From positions 1-17,430 of the forward strand of contig CANISN010000011.1 of the NCBI GenBank assembly GCA_947470165.1: 17,430 bases of DNA, given 5' to 3'. The position numbers were made by a program, and so were the translations under genes. Shown in pieces: positions 1-7,550 of the stretch (the first letter of the stretch is position 1; every line of letters starts with the position of its first letter). The notes below the pieces were generated by a model, which saw only the letters and a list, made by a program, of their open reading frames with translations, had not been told where the DNA came from and did no database searches. This DNA comes from Burkholderiaceae bacterium (GTDB taxonomy: Bacteria > Pseudomonadota > Gammaproteobacteria > Burkholderiales > Burkholderiaceae).

Positions 1-237
1 AACCCTAGCCGAGATGCGCAGTGTCAAAAAGACTGGGAGTCAGTCGCCCGTCCTTGGCAAAAACTAGTTCAAGGTAGCCGTGGATCGGCAGCTTACGCAA
101 TGACCGAAGATCAGGCTTTGACCGATTTTCGCTGGCAGCTTGAGGAGTTGAGAGTAGCCCTATACGCTCAAGAGTTAAAGACCCCAACCCCGATGTCACT
201 AAAGCGCCTAGAAAAGGTCCTATCCAGCTTGCGCTAA
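1..237 (+). CDS. hrpA: ATP-dependent RNA helicase HrpA, C-terminal end (partial)
   Basis: An open frame runs in from the left edge and stops with TAA at 235-237, leaving 78 residues of the C-terminus. The final stretch reads WQLEELRVALYAQELKTP and then MSLKRLEKV. This resembles the end of the long C-terminal domain (DUF3418) of HrpA-type DEAH-box RNA helicases, where an EELRVSLFAQ-like segment and a KRL segment close the protein. The helicase motifs themselves lie outside the window. In other bacteria HrpA is a cytoplasmic DEAH helicase involved in mRNA processing and ribosome rescue. The identification rests on a short conserved tail, so it is probable rather than certain. No convincing intrinsic terminator follows in the 59 bp before the next gene. 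Confidence 0.75.
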   Translation, partial: NPSRDAQCQKDWESVARPWQKLVQGSRGSAAYAMTEDQALTDFRWQLEELRVALYAQELKTPTPMSLKRLEKVLSSLR

Positions 238-283
238 ATCAAGTCGACTGATGTTGCGTAGGCAAACTGGGTCATCAATTGCT

Positions 284-289
284 TACAAT
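284..289 (+). promoter_or_regulatory. Possible -10 box (TACAAT) just upstream of the beta-propeller gene
   Basis: TACAAT at 284-289 matches the sigma-70 -10 consensus at five of six positions. It would place the start of transcription at about 295-297, on top of the ATG at 297, giving a leaderless or near-leaderless mRNA. That would fit the lack of a Shine-Dalgarno sequence before 297. No good -35 hexamer is seen 16-18 bp upstream, so the call is weak. Confidence 0.25.
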
Positions 290-296
290 ATGGCTT

Positions 297-1313
297 ATGT
301 ACACATTTATCAATAAAGCCAAATTTGCTGCTATTTCAGCTCTGACTGCATTTGCACTAATGGGATGGCAAAATCTCGCATTTGCTCAAGCACCAATAAC
401 AGCTGAGCCTAAGATAGCAATCGTATTGAACTCCGGCGAAGCAACAGTAAGTTTGATTGATATGCCCACTCGCAAAGTCATTAAGACTGTCCCAGTTGGT
501 AAAGAGCCCCATCACCTGATGATGACTCCTGACCAAAAGACACTCCTCGTTGCTAACGCTGCAGGTAATGACATTACCTTAATGAATCCCGTGAGTGGTG
601 AGTTAACTGGCAGAATTCCGGATATTATTGATCCTTACCAAATTGGCTATTCACCGAACCATAAGTGGTTTGTTGCAAACGGCAATCGTTTGGATCGTGT
701 CGATGTGTATCACGCACAAGGTGCTGATCTGAAGTTGGCTAAGTCGATTAAGCTCGGTAAGACACCAAGTCATGTAGCCTTTACTGCTGATAGCAAAACT
801 ACATTCATTACCTTACAAGATTCCAATGAGCTAGCCGCCATTGATTTAGAGACCCAAACCGTTATGTGGAAGATGACCACGGGTAAAGTGCCTGCTGGTG
901 TGTGGATGACTCCTGGGGATCAATATTTATTAGTTGGCATTACCGGTGAAGACTACGTTCAAGTTATTGATTGGAAAAATCGTAAAGAAGTAAAGCGAAT
1001 ATTTACGGGTAAGGGCGCTCATAATTTCCGCCCACTTGGGGATAAGAAGCATGTATTTGTGAGTAATCGGATTGCATCTTCCATAAGCCAAATTAATATG
1101 CAGACTTTAGAAAAAGTAGGTGACATCACGGGATTACCTGCGGGTCCTGATGATATGGAGATCACGCCTGATGGAAAAACTCTCTGGGTGACTTTGCGCT
1201 TCTCAAAAAAAGTTGGGGTAATAGATATTCCCTCGATGAAGCTACTTTCGGTAATTCCTGTTGGCCGCTCTCCTCACGGCGTTTTCTTCACGCCACATGC
1301 TAGCTGGGAATAA
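297..1313 (+). CDS. Exported YVTN-family beta-propeller repeat protein
   Basis: A 338-residue protein begins at ATG 297. An in-frame TTG at 279 would add six residues before the signal peptide and is less likely. The N-terminus is a typical Sec signal peptide: lysines, a hydrophobic run and an AFA-QA cleavage site near residue 31. The mature part consists of repeated blades of the YVTN/surface-layer type, with recurring units such as VSLIDMPTRKVIKTVPVG, P-H-H/S-H-V turns, TPDQKTLLVAN and TPDGKTLWVT. Such proteins fold as seven-bladed propellers in the periplasm or at the cell surface and usually serve as binding scaffolds. There is no CXXCH haem motif and no recognisable catalytic residue set, so the substrate or partner is unknown. 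It leads a close run with a secreted deacetylase-like protein 9 bp downstream, suggesting a shared envelope role. Confidence 0.85.
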   Translation: MYTFINKAKFAAISALTAFALMGWQNLAFAQAPITAEPKIAIVLNSGEATVSLIDMPTRKVIKTVPVGKEPHHLMMTPDQKTLLVANAAGNDITLMNPVSGELTGRIPDIIDPYQIGYSPNHKWFVANGNRLDRVDVYHAQGADLKLAKSIKLGKTPSHVAFTADSKTTFITLQDSNELAAIDLETQTVMWKMTTGKVPAGVWMTPGDQYLLVGITGEDYVQVIDWKNRKEVKRIFTGKGAHNFRPLGDKKHVFVSNRIASSISQINMQTLEKVGDITGLPAGPDDMEITPDGKTLWVTLRFSKKVGVIDIPSMKLLSVIPVGRSPHGVFFTPHASWE

Positions 1314-1322
1314 CTTCAGTAG

Positions 1323-2093
1323 ATGCGCTTGAGACTAACTCTCACAAGACTTGCGGCACTGTTTTTTCTGGTGACAACTTCTTCTCTCGGTTATGCGCAA
1401 GAAGCGCAGTGTAAAAAAACGGTTTACCTGACCTTTGATACGGGCAATATGTCAGTGGCACAAACAGTAGCCGATATCTTGAATCGCCAAAATATCAAAG
1501 CAACTTTTTTCCTCGCCAATGAAAAGACCAATCGCGGTGACTTTGCTTTGGATGATTCTTGGAAGTCCTACTGGCAAGACCGCGTTCGTGAAGGTCATCA
1601 TTTTGGGAGTCATACCTTTGATCATCTCTATTTTGTAAAGGATGGCCCAGGTACAGAAATCTTTGCCAAGCCACAGTTTGGATCTCAGGCGGGAGTCATA
1701 AGTTTGTATAACGAAGCGACTTACTGCCGAGAAATCAGTAGGGTAGATGATCGATTTAGAGAGTTAACAGGTACAAATCTTCAGAAGATTTGGAGGGCTC
1801 CTGGTGGTAAAACCTCTCCTCGTTCCATCAAAATGGGCAGTCAGTGTGGCTACCAACATATTGGCTGGAGTCCAGCGGGATTTTTGGGCGACGAGCTCAG
1901 CTCTCAAACTCATCCCAATCAGATGTTATTAGATAAAGCGACTAGTAATATTCAGGATGGTGATATCACAATGGCCCACTTGGGTATTTGGTCTAGAAAA
2001 GATCCCTGGGCACCTGCAGTTTTAGAGCAACTTATTATTAAACTTAAAAATCGAGGCTTTTGTTTTGCAACCCTGCCAAAACTCGATAAATAA
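1323..2093 (+). CDS. Exported polysaccharide-deacetylase-like protein (NodB fold, carbohydrate esterase 4-like)
   Basis: This 256-residue protein has a signal peptide with predicted cleavage after YA near residue 25. NodB-homology motifs follow in order. Motif 1 is YLTFDTGN (D39-T40), motif 2 is GSHTFDH with metal-ligand histidines H97 and H101, motif 3 is RAPGG at R158, and a late MAHLG stands where the family's conserved C-terminal histidine is expected. Classical members read TFDDG in motif 1. The first Asp acts as base and the second helps bind the metal, so Thr at position 40 is a real departure. The role is probably hydrolysis of N- or O-acyl groups on an envelope polysaccharide or peptidoglycan in the periplasm. 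A divergent subfamily with other ligands, or a non-catalytic member, is possible. It starts 9 bp after the beta-propeller gene with no clear ribosome site, suggesting translational coupling. Confidence 0.8.
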   Translation: MRLRLTLTRLAALFFLVTTSSLGYAQEAQCKKTVYLTFDTGNMSVAQTVADILNRQNIKATFFLANEKTNRGDFALDDSWKSYWQDRVREGHHFGSHTFDHLYFVKDGPGTEIFAKPQFGSQAGVISLYNEATYCREISRVDDRFRELTGTNLQKIWRAPGGKTSPRSIKMGSQCGYQHIGWSPAGFLGDELSSQTHPNQMLLDKATSNIQDGDITMAHLGIWSRKDPWAPAVLEQLIIKLKNRGFCFATLPKLDK

Positions 2094-2104
2094 GTCAAAA
2101 TACA

Positions 2105-3085
2105 ATGATGGTGTCTATTTCTCTACTTGACAGTATTTCAGCCGCTTACGCTAGCATTCAAGAATTTTTGTTTGCCAATATTGCCGGCCCGATTTTGTAT
2201 CAACTTGATCTCATGGCGATGGCAGAGGATGTCTTTGATGGGATCGACTGGTTTTTATTTGGCTGTATTCAAATCATTCTGATTATGTTTGTATTGCGTA
2301 CTTGGGAAAGGTTTGCCCCAGCCGAACCTCAGGAGCGCATTCTCAAGACCTATAAAGCAGATGTTATTTACACCCTCTTTCATCGCTTGGGTATTTTTCA
2401 TGGCCTTTTTTTTATTGCCCTATCAGACTTCTTCTTCGAAATTGACTCGGTATTGCATGATTTCCGTTTTGCTAGGCTCAATGTGGAATCTTGGTATCCG
2501 CCGATCACGTCTATTCCCTTGATTAGCTTTTGTATCTACTTTGTCCTGCTAGATTTTGTTGAGTACTTCTATCATCGAACTTCACATACCTTCAACTGGT
2601 GGTGGCAACTACATGCTTTGCATCACAGCCAAACCGTGATGACCGCTTGGTCTGATGATCGCAATCATATTTTGGATGACATCATGCATGCTCTGGTGTT
2701 TTCTTTCTTTGCTTTATTGTTCGGCGTTCCTCCTGGCCAATTTATTTTATTAGTTGTTTTCAGTCAGCTCATCCAAAGCTGGCAACATGCCAATATCAAG
2801 GTGGATCTTGGGGTATTTAAATATCTGCTGGTTTCACCGATGTTTCATCGCATGCATCACGCAGTAGGCTATGGGCACGAAGCTAAAGGTAAACCTGGGG
2901 TGTTAGGCGGCTGTAATTTTGGAGTACTGTTCCCTTGGTGGGACATGCTATTGAATACCGCTATCTTCTCAAGCCATGCTCACCCAACAGGGGTGAGAAA
3001 TTTGTCTGTATCGCCTAATGTGCTACATCAGCAATGGCAAGGCTTTATCCATGCTGCTCGCGAGATCTTTCCTAAGGGCAAATAA
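2105..3085 (+). CDS. Sterol desaturase / fatty acid hydroxylase superfamily membrane protein
   Basis: The 326-residue integral membrane protein has several hydrophobic segments and the three-part histidine signature of the di-iron hydroxylase superfamily. HRTSH lies at 157-161 (HX3H), HALHH at 170-174 (HX2HH) and HRMHH at 248-252 (HX2HH). Additional histidines near WQHANI and HAHP may complete the metal shell. Members use O2 and an electron donor to hydroxylate or desaturate lipid tails, sterols or carotenoids. The substrate cannot be read from this sequence; in a bacterium without an obvious sterol pathway a membrane fatty acid or hopanoid-type lipid is more likely. The start is ATG 2105, immediately followed by a second ATG, 11 bp after the deacetylase-like gene. 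The next gene begins 5 bp after its stop, so it sits in the middle of a tight run of envelope genes. Confidence 0.88.
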   Translation: MMVSISLLDSISAAYASIQEFLFANIAGPILYQLDLMAMAEDVFDGIDWFLFGCIQIILIMFVLRTWERFAPAEPQERILKTYKADVIYTLFHRLGIFHGLFFIALSDFFFEIDSVLHDFRFARLNVESWYPPITSIPLISFCIYFVLLDFVEYFYHRTSHTFNWWWQLHALHHSQTVMTAWSDDRNHILDDIMHALVFSFFALLFGVPPGQFILLVVFSQLIQSWQHANIKVDLGVFKYLLVSPMFHRMHHAVGYGHEAKGKPGVLGGCNFGVLFPWWDMLLNTAIFSSHAHPTGVRNLSVSPNVLHQQWQGFIHAAREIFPKGK

Positions 3086-3090
3086 ATTTT

Positions 3091-3960
3091 ATGGATAGCA
3101 TGCAACAAGTCTTTAAGTCTTTTGGCCTCGCTTTGGTTGGCACTATGCATCCCAAAATGCTCTGGTTAAGCTTGCGTCCATTCTTGATTGTGTCTGTGTT
3201 GTGGGGTTGCTTAATTTGGCTTACTTGGACACCCGCTTTGGAGATACTCGGTATTTTTCTCACGACCTCTATTTTCACGAGTTGGATTCAGGATGGTCTG
3301 ATCTGGGCGGGCTTTGAAAATGCGAGAGCATGGATTGCGCCCCTCTTTTTTGTGATGTTGCTTATTCCCCTGATCTCAATTAGTTTGCTGGTATTTATTG
3401 CCCTTACAACTGTGCCATCAATTGTAAAAATGCTCACTCGCCAGCATACTTATAAAGATATTGAAAAGAAGGAGGGCGGCGGATTATTAGGTAGCTTTAT
3501 CTATACGATCTGGTCAGCACTGATTTGTTTGGCTCTAGTCATGTTGACATTGCCAGTTTGGTGGGTACCCCCCTTAGTTGCAGTTTTGCCCCCATTACTC
3601 TGGGGTTGGCTAACCATGCGTTTAATGTCTTATGATGTGCTGGCACAACATGCTAGCTCTCAAGAACGCGATACCCTTTTACATCAGCATCGTTGGCCGC
3701 TACTCGCTATGGGTATTGTTTCTGGCATGCTTGGAGCTGTACCTACCTTTTTTTGGGCTACCTCAGCACTGGCCTTAGTGTTATTTCCGATTGTGAGTTT
3801 TATTGCGCTTTGGATCTATTCATTGATCTTTGTATTCGCAGCACTCTGGTTTGCACACTATTTGCTTGAAGCATTAAAAGAGTTACGCAGAATTGAATTG
3901 GATCAGTCCTTAAATATTGAGGCACGTGTCATTGATCAGGAACTCCCAAACTATGGTTGA
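3091..3960 (+). CDS. EI24-domain (CysZ-like) integral membrane protein
   Basis: A 289-residue, strongly hydrophobic protein with about five or six membrane segments separated by short polar loops. A soluble stretch near residues 120-130 is rich in Lys and Glu (KDIEKKEGGG), and the C-terminal tail is charged (LKELRRIELDQ). Layout and sequence character fit the EI24/CysZ family, which includes the enterobacterial sulfate permease CysZ and many uncharacterised proteobacterial proteins. No adjacent cysteine or sulfate genes support a sulfate role here, so transport function is not assigned. AAGGG at 3074-3078 lies 12 bp before ATG 3091, slightly far. An in-frame ATG at 3100 is an alternative start. 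Its 3' end overlaps the molybdopterin-binding gene by 8 bp, which points to coupled translation. Confidence 0.75.
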   Translation: MDSMQQVFKSFGLALVGTMHPKMLWLSLRPFLIVSVLWGCLIWLTWTPALEILGIFLTTSIFTSWIQDGLIWAGFENARAWIAPLFFVMLLIPLISISLLVFIALTTVPSIVKMLTRQHTYKDIEKKEGGGLLGSFIYTIWSALICLALVMLTLPVWWVPPLVAVLPPLLWGWLTMRLMSYDVLAQHASSQERDTLLHQHRWPLLAMGIVSGMLGAVPTFFWATSALALVLFPIVSFIALWIYSLIFVFAALWFAHYLLEALKELRRIELDQSLNIEARVIDQELPNYG

Positions 3961-4786
3961 TGTTGAATTCAAAGTACGCCGTTTTGGTTTGATTGTGATT
4001 GGCGATGAAATTCTGTCTGGACGCCGTCAAGATAAACACCTGAGTAAATTGATTGAACTTCTCAATGAGCGGGGCCTTAGCCTCTCTTGGGCCAAGTATG
4101 TCGCAGATGACCCTAATCAAATTACTGCAACACTGAAAGATAGCTTCGCTAGCGGAGATGTCGTTTTTAGCACCGGCGGGATTGGCGCGACTCCCGATGA
4201 TCACACTAGGCAGTGCGCTGCTTTAGCCCTAGGTACTGCAACAAAATTACATCCAAAGGCGCAAGAGTTGATAGCGGGGCGTATTCAGTCGATGGCAGAG
4301 GGCGATCCTCTAAAGGCCGACCTCAATACTCCCGAGAATCAACATCGCTTTAGGATGGGTGAGTTTCCGATCGGTAGCGACATTATTCCCAATTCTTATA
4401 ACCAAATTCCTGGTTTTTCTATTCTGGAACACTATTTTGTACCTGGCTTTCCGGTGATGGCTGCACCTATGATGGCCTGGTGTCTTGATACCCACTATCA
4501 GGATTTATTTCATCGTGAGAACTGGGCGGAACAGAGTTTTATTGTACCCAAGGGAATTGAGTCCACTTTAACGCCTTTAATGGAGCGTATTGAGGCAACT
4601 TTTCCTGGGGTGAAAGTGTTTAGCCTTCCATCTGTTGGTGATGCAGTAAAAGGCGGTGTTTATGCTGAACGCCATATTGAGCTGGGGATTAAGGGCAACG
4701 CCAATCTTCTCGAAAATGCTTGGATTGCACTTCGTGCAGGCACTGAAGCTTTGTCTTATGAAATTCATGATATTCCCAGGTCTTAA
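3953..4786 (+). CDS. MoaB/CinA-N-type molybdopterin-binding protein
   Basis: A 277-residue protein starting at ATG 3953, which overlaps the preceding stop by 8 bp and has AGGAA at 3938-3942 as its ribosome site. The upstream in-frame TTG at 3917 lacks such support. The N-terminal 170 residues carry the MoCF/MoaB-Mog fold signatures GDEILSGRRQDKHL and FSTGGIGATPDDHT, the latter being the pterin/phosphate-binding loop. The protein is shorter than full CinA (about 400 residues) and has no C-terminal PncC nicotinamide-nucleotide amidase domain. It therefore belongs with the stand-alone CinA-N proteins often annotated simply as molybdopterin-binding. A role in molybdenum cofactor handling, or nucleotide pyrophosphatase activity as described for CinA N-domains, is possible. 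Neighbouring genes give no molybdoenzyme to pair it with. Confidence 0.85.
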   Translation: MVDVEFKVRRFGLIVIGDEILSGRRQDKHLSKLIELLNERGLSLSWAKYVADDPNQITATLKDSFASGDVVFSTGGIGATPDDHTRQCAALALGTATKLHPKAQELIAGRIQSMAEGDPLKADLNTPENQHRFRMGEFPIGSDIIPNSYNQIPGFSILEHYFVPGFPVMAAPMMAWCLDTHYQDLFHRENWAEQSFIVPKGIESTLTPLMERIEATFPGVKVFSLPSVGDAVKGGVYAERHIELGIKGNANLLENAWIALRAGTEALSYEIHDIPRS

Positions 4787-4788
4787 AA

Positions 4789-4805
4789 TGCACTAATTTA
4801 GTGCA
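4789..4805 (+). promoter_or_regulatory. NtrC-binding site 1 (upstream enhancer of glnA)
   Basis: TGCACTAATTTAGTGCA is a perfect inverted repeat with 8-bp arms around a central T. It keeps the GCAC-N7-GTGC core of enterobacterial NtrC sites. It starts two bases after the stop codon of the molybdopterin-binding gene. Its centre lies about 136 bp before the predicted sigma-54 start site, a typical enhancer distance. The ntrC gene in the same operon supports the assignment. Confidence 0.8.
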
Positions 4806-4819
4806 ATAAAGGTATTTTT

Positions 4820-4839
4820 AAGGCCTCTGAGGGGTTTTT
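4820..4839 (+). terminator. Probable intrinsic terminator of the upstream gene run
   Basis: AAGGCCTC-TGA-GGGGTTTT can form an 8-bp RNA stem, with three G-U wobbles, closed by a three-base loop. The 3' arm runs into TTTTT at 4835-4839. It lies about 35 bp after the molybdopterin-binding gene and would separate that transcript from glnA. The wobble pairs make it a modest terminator. It sits between the two NtrC sites. Confidence 0.45.
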
Positions 4840-4841
4840 CA

Positions 4842-4856
4842 GCACTTAAATAGTGC
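4842..4856 (+). promoter_or_regulatory. NtrC-binding site 2 (promoter-proximal enhancer of glnA)
   Basis: GCACTTAAATAGTGC again keeps GCAC-N7-GTGC. Together with flanking bases, TAGTGCAATAA at 4851-4861 repeats 4799-4809 exactly, offset by 52 bp. That offset is close to five turns of B-DNA, so both dimers would sit on the same face. The site centre is about 84 bp before the predicted start of transcription. Confidence 0.75.
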
Positions 4857-4906
4857 AATAATGACTCTTCCCATTTGTTTGCTTCAGTAAATTAGATACA
4901 TCCCAT

Positions 4907-4922
4907 GGGCATGTTTGATGCC
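4907..4922 (+). promoter_or_regulatory. Candidate sigma-54 promoter of glnA (-24/-12)
   Basis: GGGCATGTTTGATGCC carries GG at 4908-4909 and GC at 4920-4921, the required GG-N10-GC spacing. It agrees with TGGCACG-N4-TTGCW at the GGCA, G and TGC positions. Transcription would begin near 4933, giving a leader of about 54 nt before glnA. The match is imperfect, with G for the first T and A for the first T of the -12 box. The two upstream NtrC palindromes strongly support it. No comparable sigma-70 promoter is evident in this leader. Confidence 0.65.
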
Positions 4923-4986
4923 TGGAATGAACAAGGGTGTACGCCTTAAGTTTGTATTCCGAGTTTAGTTAATAGAGGAGATTTGC

Positions 4987-6402
4987 ATGACGAAGACCGT
5001 CGCTGATGTGATGAAGTTGGTTAAAGAGAAAGAATGTACTTTCATTGATTTCCGCTTTGTAGATACAAAGGGTAAAGAGCAGCATGCAACGGTACCTATT
5101 TCTGCATTTGACGAAGATAAGTTTGAGAGCGGTCATGCGTTTGACGGCTCATCCATTGCTGGCTGGAAAGGTATTGAGGCATCTGACATGTTGTTGATGC
5201 CAGATCCAACAGCTTGCTACATCGATCCTTTCTATGAAGAGTCAACATTAGTGATCACTTGTGATGTGATTGAGCCCTCTGACGGTAAAGGTTACGACCG
5301 TGATCCACGTTCTATTGCTAAACGTGCTGAGTCTTATTTAAAAAGCACTGGCTTAGGCGATACCGCTTATTTTGGCCCAGAGCCAGAATTCTTTATTTTT
5401 GACGGCGTCCGTTGGGGCTCTGACATGCAAGGTTGTTTCGTTAAAGTAGATTCTGAAGAGGCTCCTTGGTCTTCATCTGCTGAAATCGATGGTGGTAATT
5501 CTGGTCACCGACCAGGTAAAAAAGGCGGTTACTTCCCAGTCTCTCCAGTAGATTCATTCCAGGATATGCGTTCTGAAATGTGTTTGATCCTCGAGTCATT
5601 AGGTATTCCTGTTGAAGTTCATCACCATGAAGTTGCTGGCCAAGGCCAAAACGAATTAGGCACCAAGTTCAGCACATTAGTGCAGCGTGCTGACTGGACT
5701 ATCTGGCAGAAGTATGTCGTTCAAAACGTAGCACATGCTTATGGCAAGACAGCAACTTTTATGCCTAAGCCTATCGTTGGCGATAATGGTTCTGGTATGC
5801 ACGTTCACCAATCTATCTGGAAGAACGGCGAGAACTTATTTGCTGGCAACGGTTATGCAGGTTTGTCAGAGTTCGCATTGTTCTACATCGGCGGCATCAT
5901 CAAGCACGCTAAAGCATTGAATGCGATCACCAATCCAGGCACAAACTCTTACAAGCGTTTGGTTCCGGGCTTCGAGGCTCCAGTGAAGTTGGCTTACTCT
6001 GCTCGTAATCGTTCTGCTTCGATTCGTATTCCGCACGTTTCTAGTCCTAAAGGTCGTCGTATTGAGACTCGTTTCCCTGATCCATTGGCCAATCCATACC
6101 TCTGTTTCTCTGCATTGATGATGGCTGGTTTAGATGGTGTTCAGAATAAGATTCATCCAGGTGAAGCTGCTGACAAGAACTTGTATGACTTGCCACCAGA
6201 AGAAGATGCAAAGATCCCAACCGTTTGTGCAAGCTTAGAAGAAGCATTAGATGCCTTGAACAAAGATCGCGAGTTCTTGACTCGTGGTGGTGTCTATACA
6301 GATTCTATGCTTGACGCATATATCGCATTGAAGATGGAAGATGTCACACGTTTCCGTATGACAACTCATCCGATCGAATTCGATATGTACTATTCCCTGT
6401 AA
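4987..6402 (+). CDS. glnA: Glutamine synthetase, type I (GSI-beta)
   Basis: This 471-residue enzyme condenses ammonium and glutamate to glutamine using ATP, the central step of nitrogen assimilation. It acts as a cytoplasmic dodecamer. Family signatures appear in order: DGSSIAGW near residue 52, the catalytic-domain [37 protein letters not shown] and the Arg-containing [14 protein letters not shown] carries Tyr400, the counterpart of the adenylylated tyrosine of E. coli, so control by GlnE-type adenylylation is expected. The length is normal and no key residue is missing. GAGGAG at 4975-4980 sits 6 bp before ATG 4987, a strong ribosome site. The leader carries two NtrC sites and a sigma-54 element, indicating induction under nitrogen limitation. 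ntrB follows after 11 bp. Confidence 0.98.
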   Translation: MTKTVADVMKLVKEKECTFIDFRFVDTKGKEQHATVPISAFDEDKFESGHAFDGSSIAGWKGIEASDMLLMPDPTACYIDPFYEESTLVITCDVIEPSDGKGYDRDPRSIAKRAESYLKSTGLGDTAYFGPEPEFFIFDGVRWGSDMQGCFVKVDSEEAPWSSSAEIDGGNSGHRPGKKGGYFPVSPVDSFQDMRSEMCLILESLGIPVEVHHHEVAGQGQNELGTKFSTLVQRADWTIWQKYVVQNVAHAYGKTATFMPKPIVGDNGSGMHVHQSIWKNGENLFAGNGYAGLSEFALFYIGGIIKHAKALNAITNPGTNSYKRLVPGFEAPVKLAYSARNRSASIRIPHVSSPKGRRIETRFPDPLANPYLCFSALMMAGLDGVQNKIHPGEAADKNLYDLPPEEDAKIPTVCASLEEALDALNKDREFLTRGGVYTDSMLDAYIALKMEDVTRFRMTTHPIEFDMYYSL

Positions 6403-6413
6403 ACGAAGGAGTC

Positions 6414-7550
6414 ATGTTGAGCGCAGGTCTATTGCGCAATTCGTTCAAAGGGGCAGCTTCGGCTGCTCCTTTTTTTCCGACATTGCTTGATCAAATGCCT
6501 AATGCCATCGTGGTGTTCGAGGCAGTGAACCAACAATTGGTTTACGTGAACCCAGCTGCAGAATCTGCATTGGATCTTTCTCGTAAGTCTCTTGAGGGTC
6601 AGTCTGTGCTTAGCTTGTTTGGAGATAACCAGTCGCTCAATCATATGATTGAAGAGGTTAAAGCGGGGCATGTATTTGCGCAACGCCAAGAAATGGTGTT
6701 GCACTCCTTGCCTGGAAGTATTCATCAGGAGTTAATTCCTGCGCACGTAGTGGTAGCAAGCCTTGAGGATCCCTCACTCCTGATGATGGAATGGTTCACG
6801 ATTGATCAACAGTTGCGAAGTGAACGTGATGAGCGTGTGACGCAGCAAGTTGAGGCAAATAAACAATTAATGCGTAACTTGGCGCATGAAATTAAAAATC
6901 CTTTGGGCGGTATTCGGGGTGCCGCTCAATTACTAGAGTACGAGCTTTCAGAGAAGGGTTTGCGTGAATATACCCAAGTCATCATCAAAGAATCTGATCG
7001 TCTACAAAATCTAGTAGATCGACTACTAGCTCCGCATCGTAAAGCGCATGCCATGGAGCCATTTAACGTTCACGAAGCCTTAGAGCGAGTGCGAAGCCTA
7101 GTGTTAGCTGAATTTCCTAAGGGCTTACAGATTATTCGTAACTATGACACCAGTCTTCCTGAGCTGCTGGGTGATCGTGAGCAGTTAATCCAAGCAGTCT
7201 TAAATATTGCCCATAATGCAGCCCAAGCGCTTTCTGAAGAAATTAGCCAAGGCACCGCTCAAATTGAATTAAAGACTAGAGTAGCTCGCTCTGTGACTAT
7301 CTCTAAACAACGCTACAAGATGGCGATGGATTTGCATGTGATCGATAACGGGCCTGGTATTCCAGAAGATATTCGTGAGCGTATTTTCTTTCCATTAGTT
7401 TCAGGTAGAGATGGAGGCAGCGGCCTGGGTCTCACCTTAGCTCAAACTTTTGTACAGCAACATCAGGGCTTTATCGCCTGTGACAGCCGTCCTGGACGGA
7501 CTGATTTCCAAATTCAAATTCCTTACCGTAGGCAGGAGAAAGTATTATGA
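6414..7550 (+). CDS. glnL: Nitrogen-regulation sensor histidine kinase NtrB (GlnL)
   Basis: A 378-residue soluble two-component kinase that phosphorylates and dephosphorylates NtrC and is normally controlled by PII. It has no membrane segment. A PAS domain covers about residues 22-130 ([23 protein letters not shown]). The HisKA helix [15 protein letters not shown] carries the phospho-acceptor His158. The ATPase domain shows the N box around Asn268 ([10 protein letters not shown]), then DNGPGIPED and GSGLGL. ATG 6414 has AAGGAG ending only 2 bp before it; the adjacent TTG at 6417 would give a better gap. Residues 12-23 are encoded by a strong terminator hairpin (6447-6476). In-frame TTG 6483 or ATG 6495 lie beyond it but have no ribosome site and would clip the PAS domain. 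The stop overlaps the start of ntrC (ATGA). Confidence 0.95.
   Translation: MLSAGLLRNSFKGAASAAPFFPTLLDQMPNAIVVFEAVNQQLVYVNPAAESALDLSRKSLEGQSVLSLFGDNQSLNHMIEEVKAGHVFAQRQEMVLHSLPGSIHQELIPAHVVVASLEDPSLLMMEWFTIDQQLRSERDERVTQQVEANKQLMRNLAHEIKNPLGGIRGAAQLLEYELSEKGLREYTQVIIKESDRLQNLVDRLLAPHRKAHAMEPFNVHEALERVRSLVLAEFPKGLQIIRNYDTSLPELLGDREQLIQAVLNIAHNAAQALSEEISQGTAQIELKTRVARSVTISKQRYKMAMDLHVIDNGPGIPEDIRERIFFPLVSGRDGGSGLGLTLAQTFVQQHQGFIACDSRPGRTDFQIQIPYRRQEKVL
6447..6476 (+). terminator. Strong intrinsic terminator inside the 5' end of ntrB
   Basis: GGGGCAGC-TTCG-GCTGCTCC at 6450-6469 forms an 8-bp stem with one G-U pair, closed by a stable UUCG tetraloop. It is preceded by AAA and followed by seven T residues (6470-6476), the classic rho-independent form. 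It lies about 48-75 bp after the glnA stop, as expected for the glnA terminator, yet is within the ntrB reading frame. Confidence 0.85.

Noticed and set aside
242..249. AGTCGACT palindrome just after hrpA
   Set aside because: The 8-bp palindrome has no loop or T tract, so it cannot act as a terminator. It is the size expected by chance.
3917..3952. Longer N-terminus of the molybdopterin-binding protein from TTG 3917
   Set aside because: ATG 3953 has a good ribosome site (AGGAA at 3938-3942) and begins just ahead of the conserved fold; the extension adds nothing recognisable.
3929..4204. A 91-codon - strand open frame over the EI24/molybdopterin-binding junction
   Set aside because: It is antisense to conserved GDEILSG and STGGIGATPDD coding sequence and has no independent support.
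4875..4898. A sigma-70 promoter before glnA (TTGTTT and TAGATA)
   Set aside because: The spacer is only about 12 bp, too short, and a sigma-54 element with NtrC sites explains the region better.
6429..6725. A 98-codon - strand open frame inside ntrB
   Set aside because: It is antisense to the PAS-encoding region, without family resemblance or a start signal.
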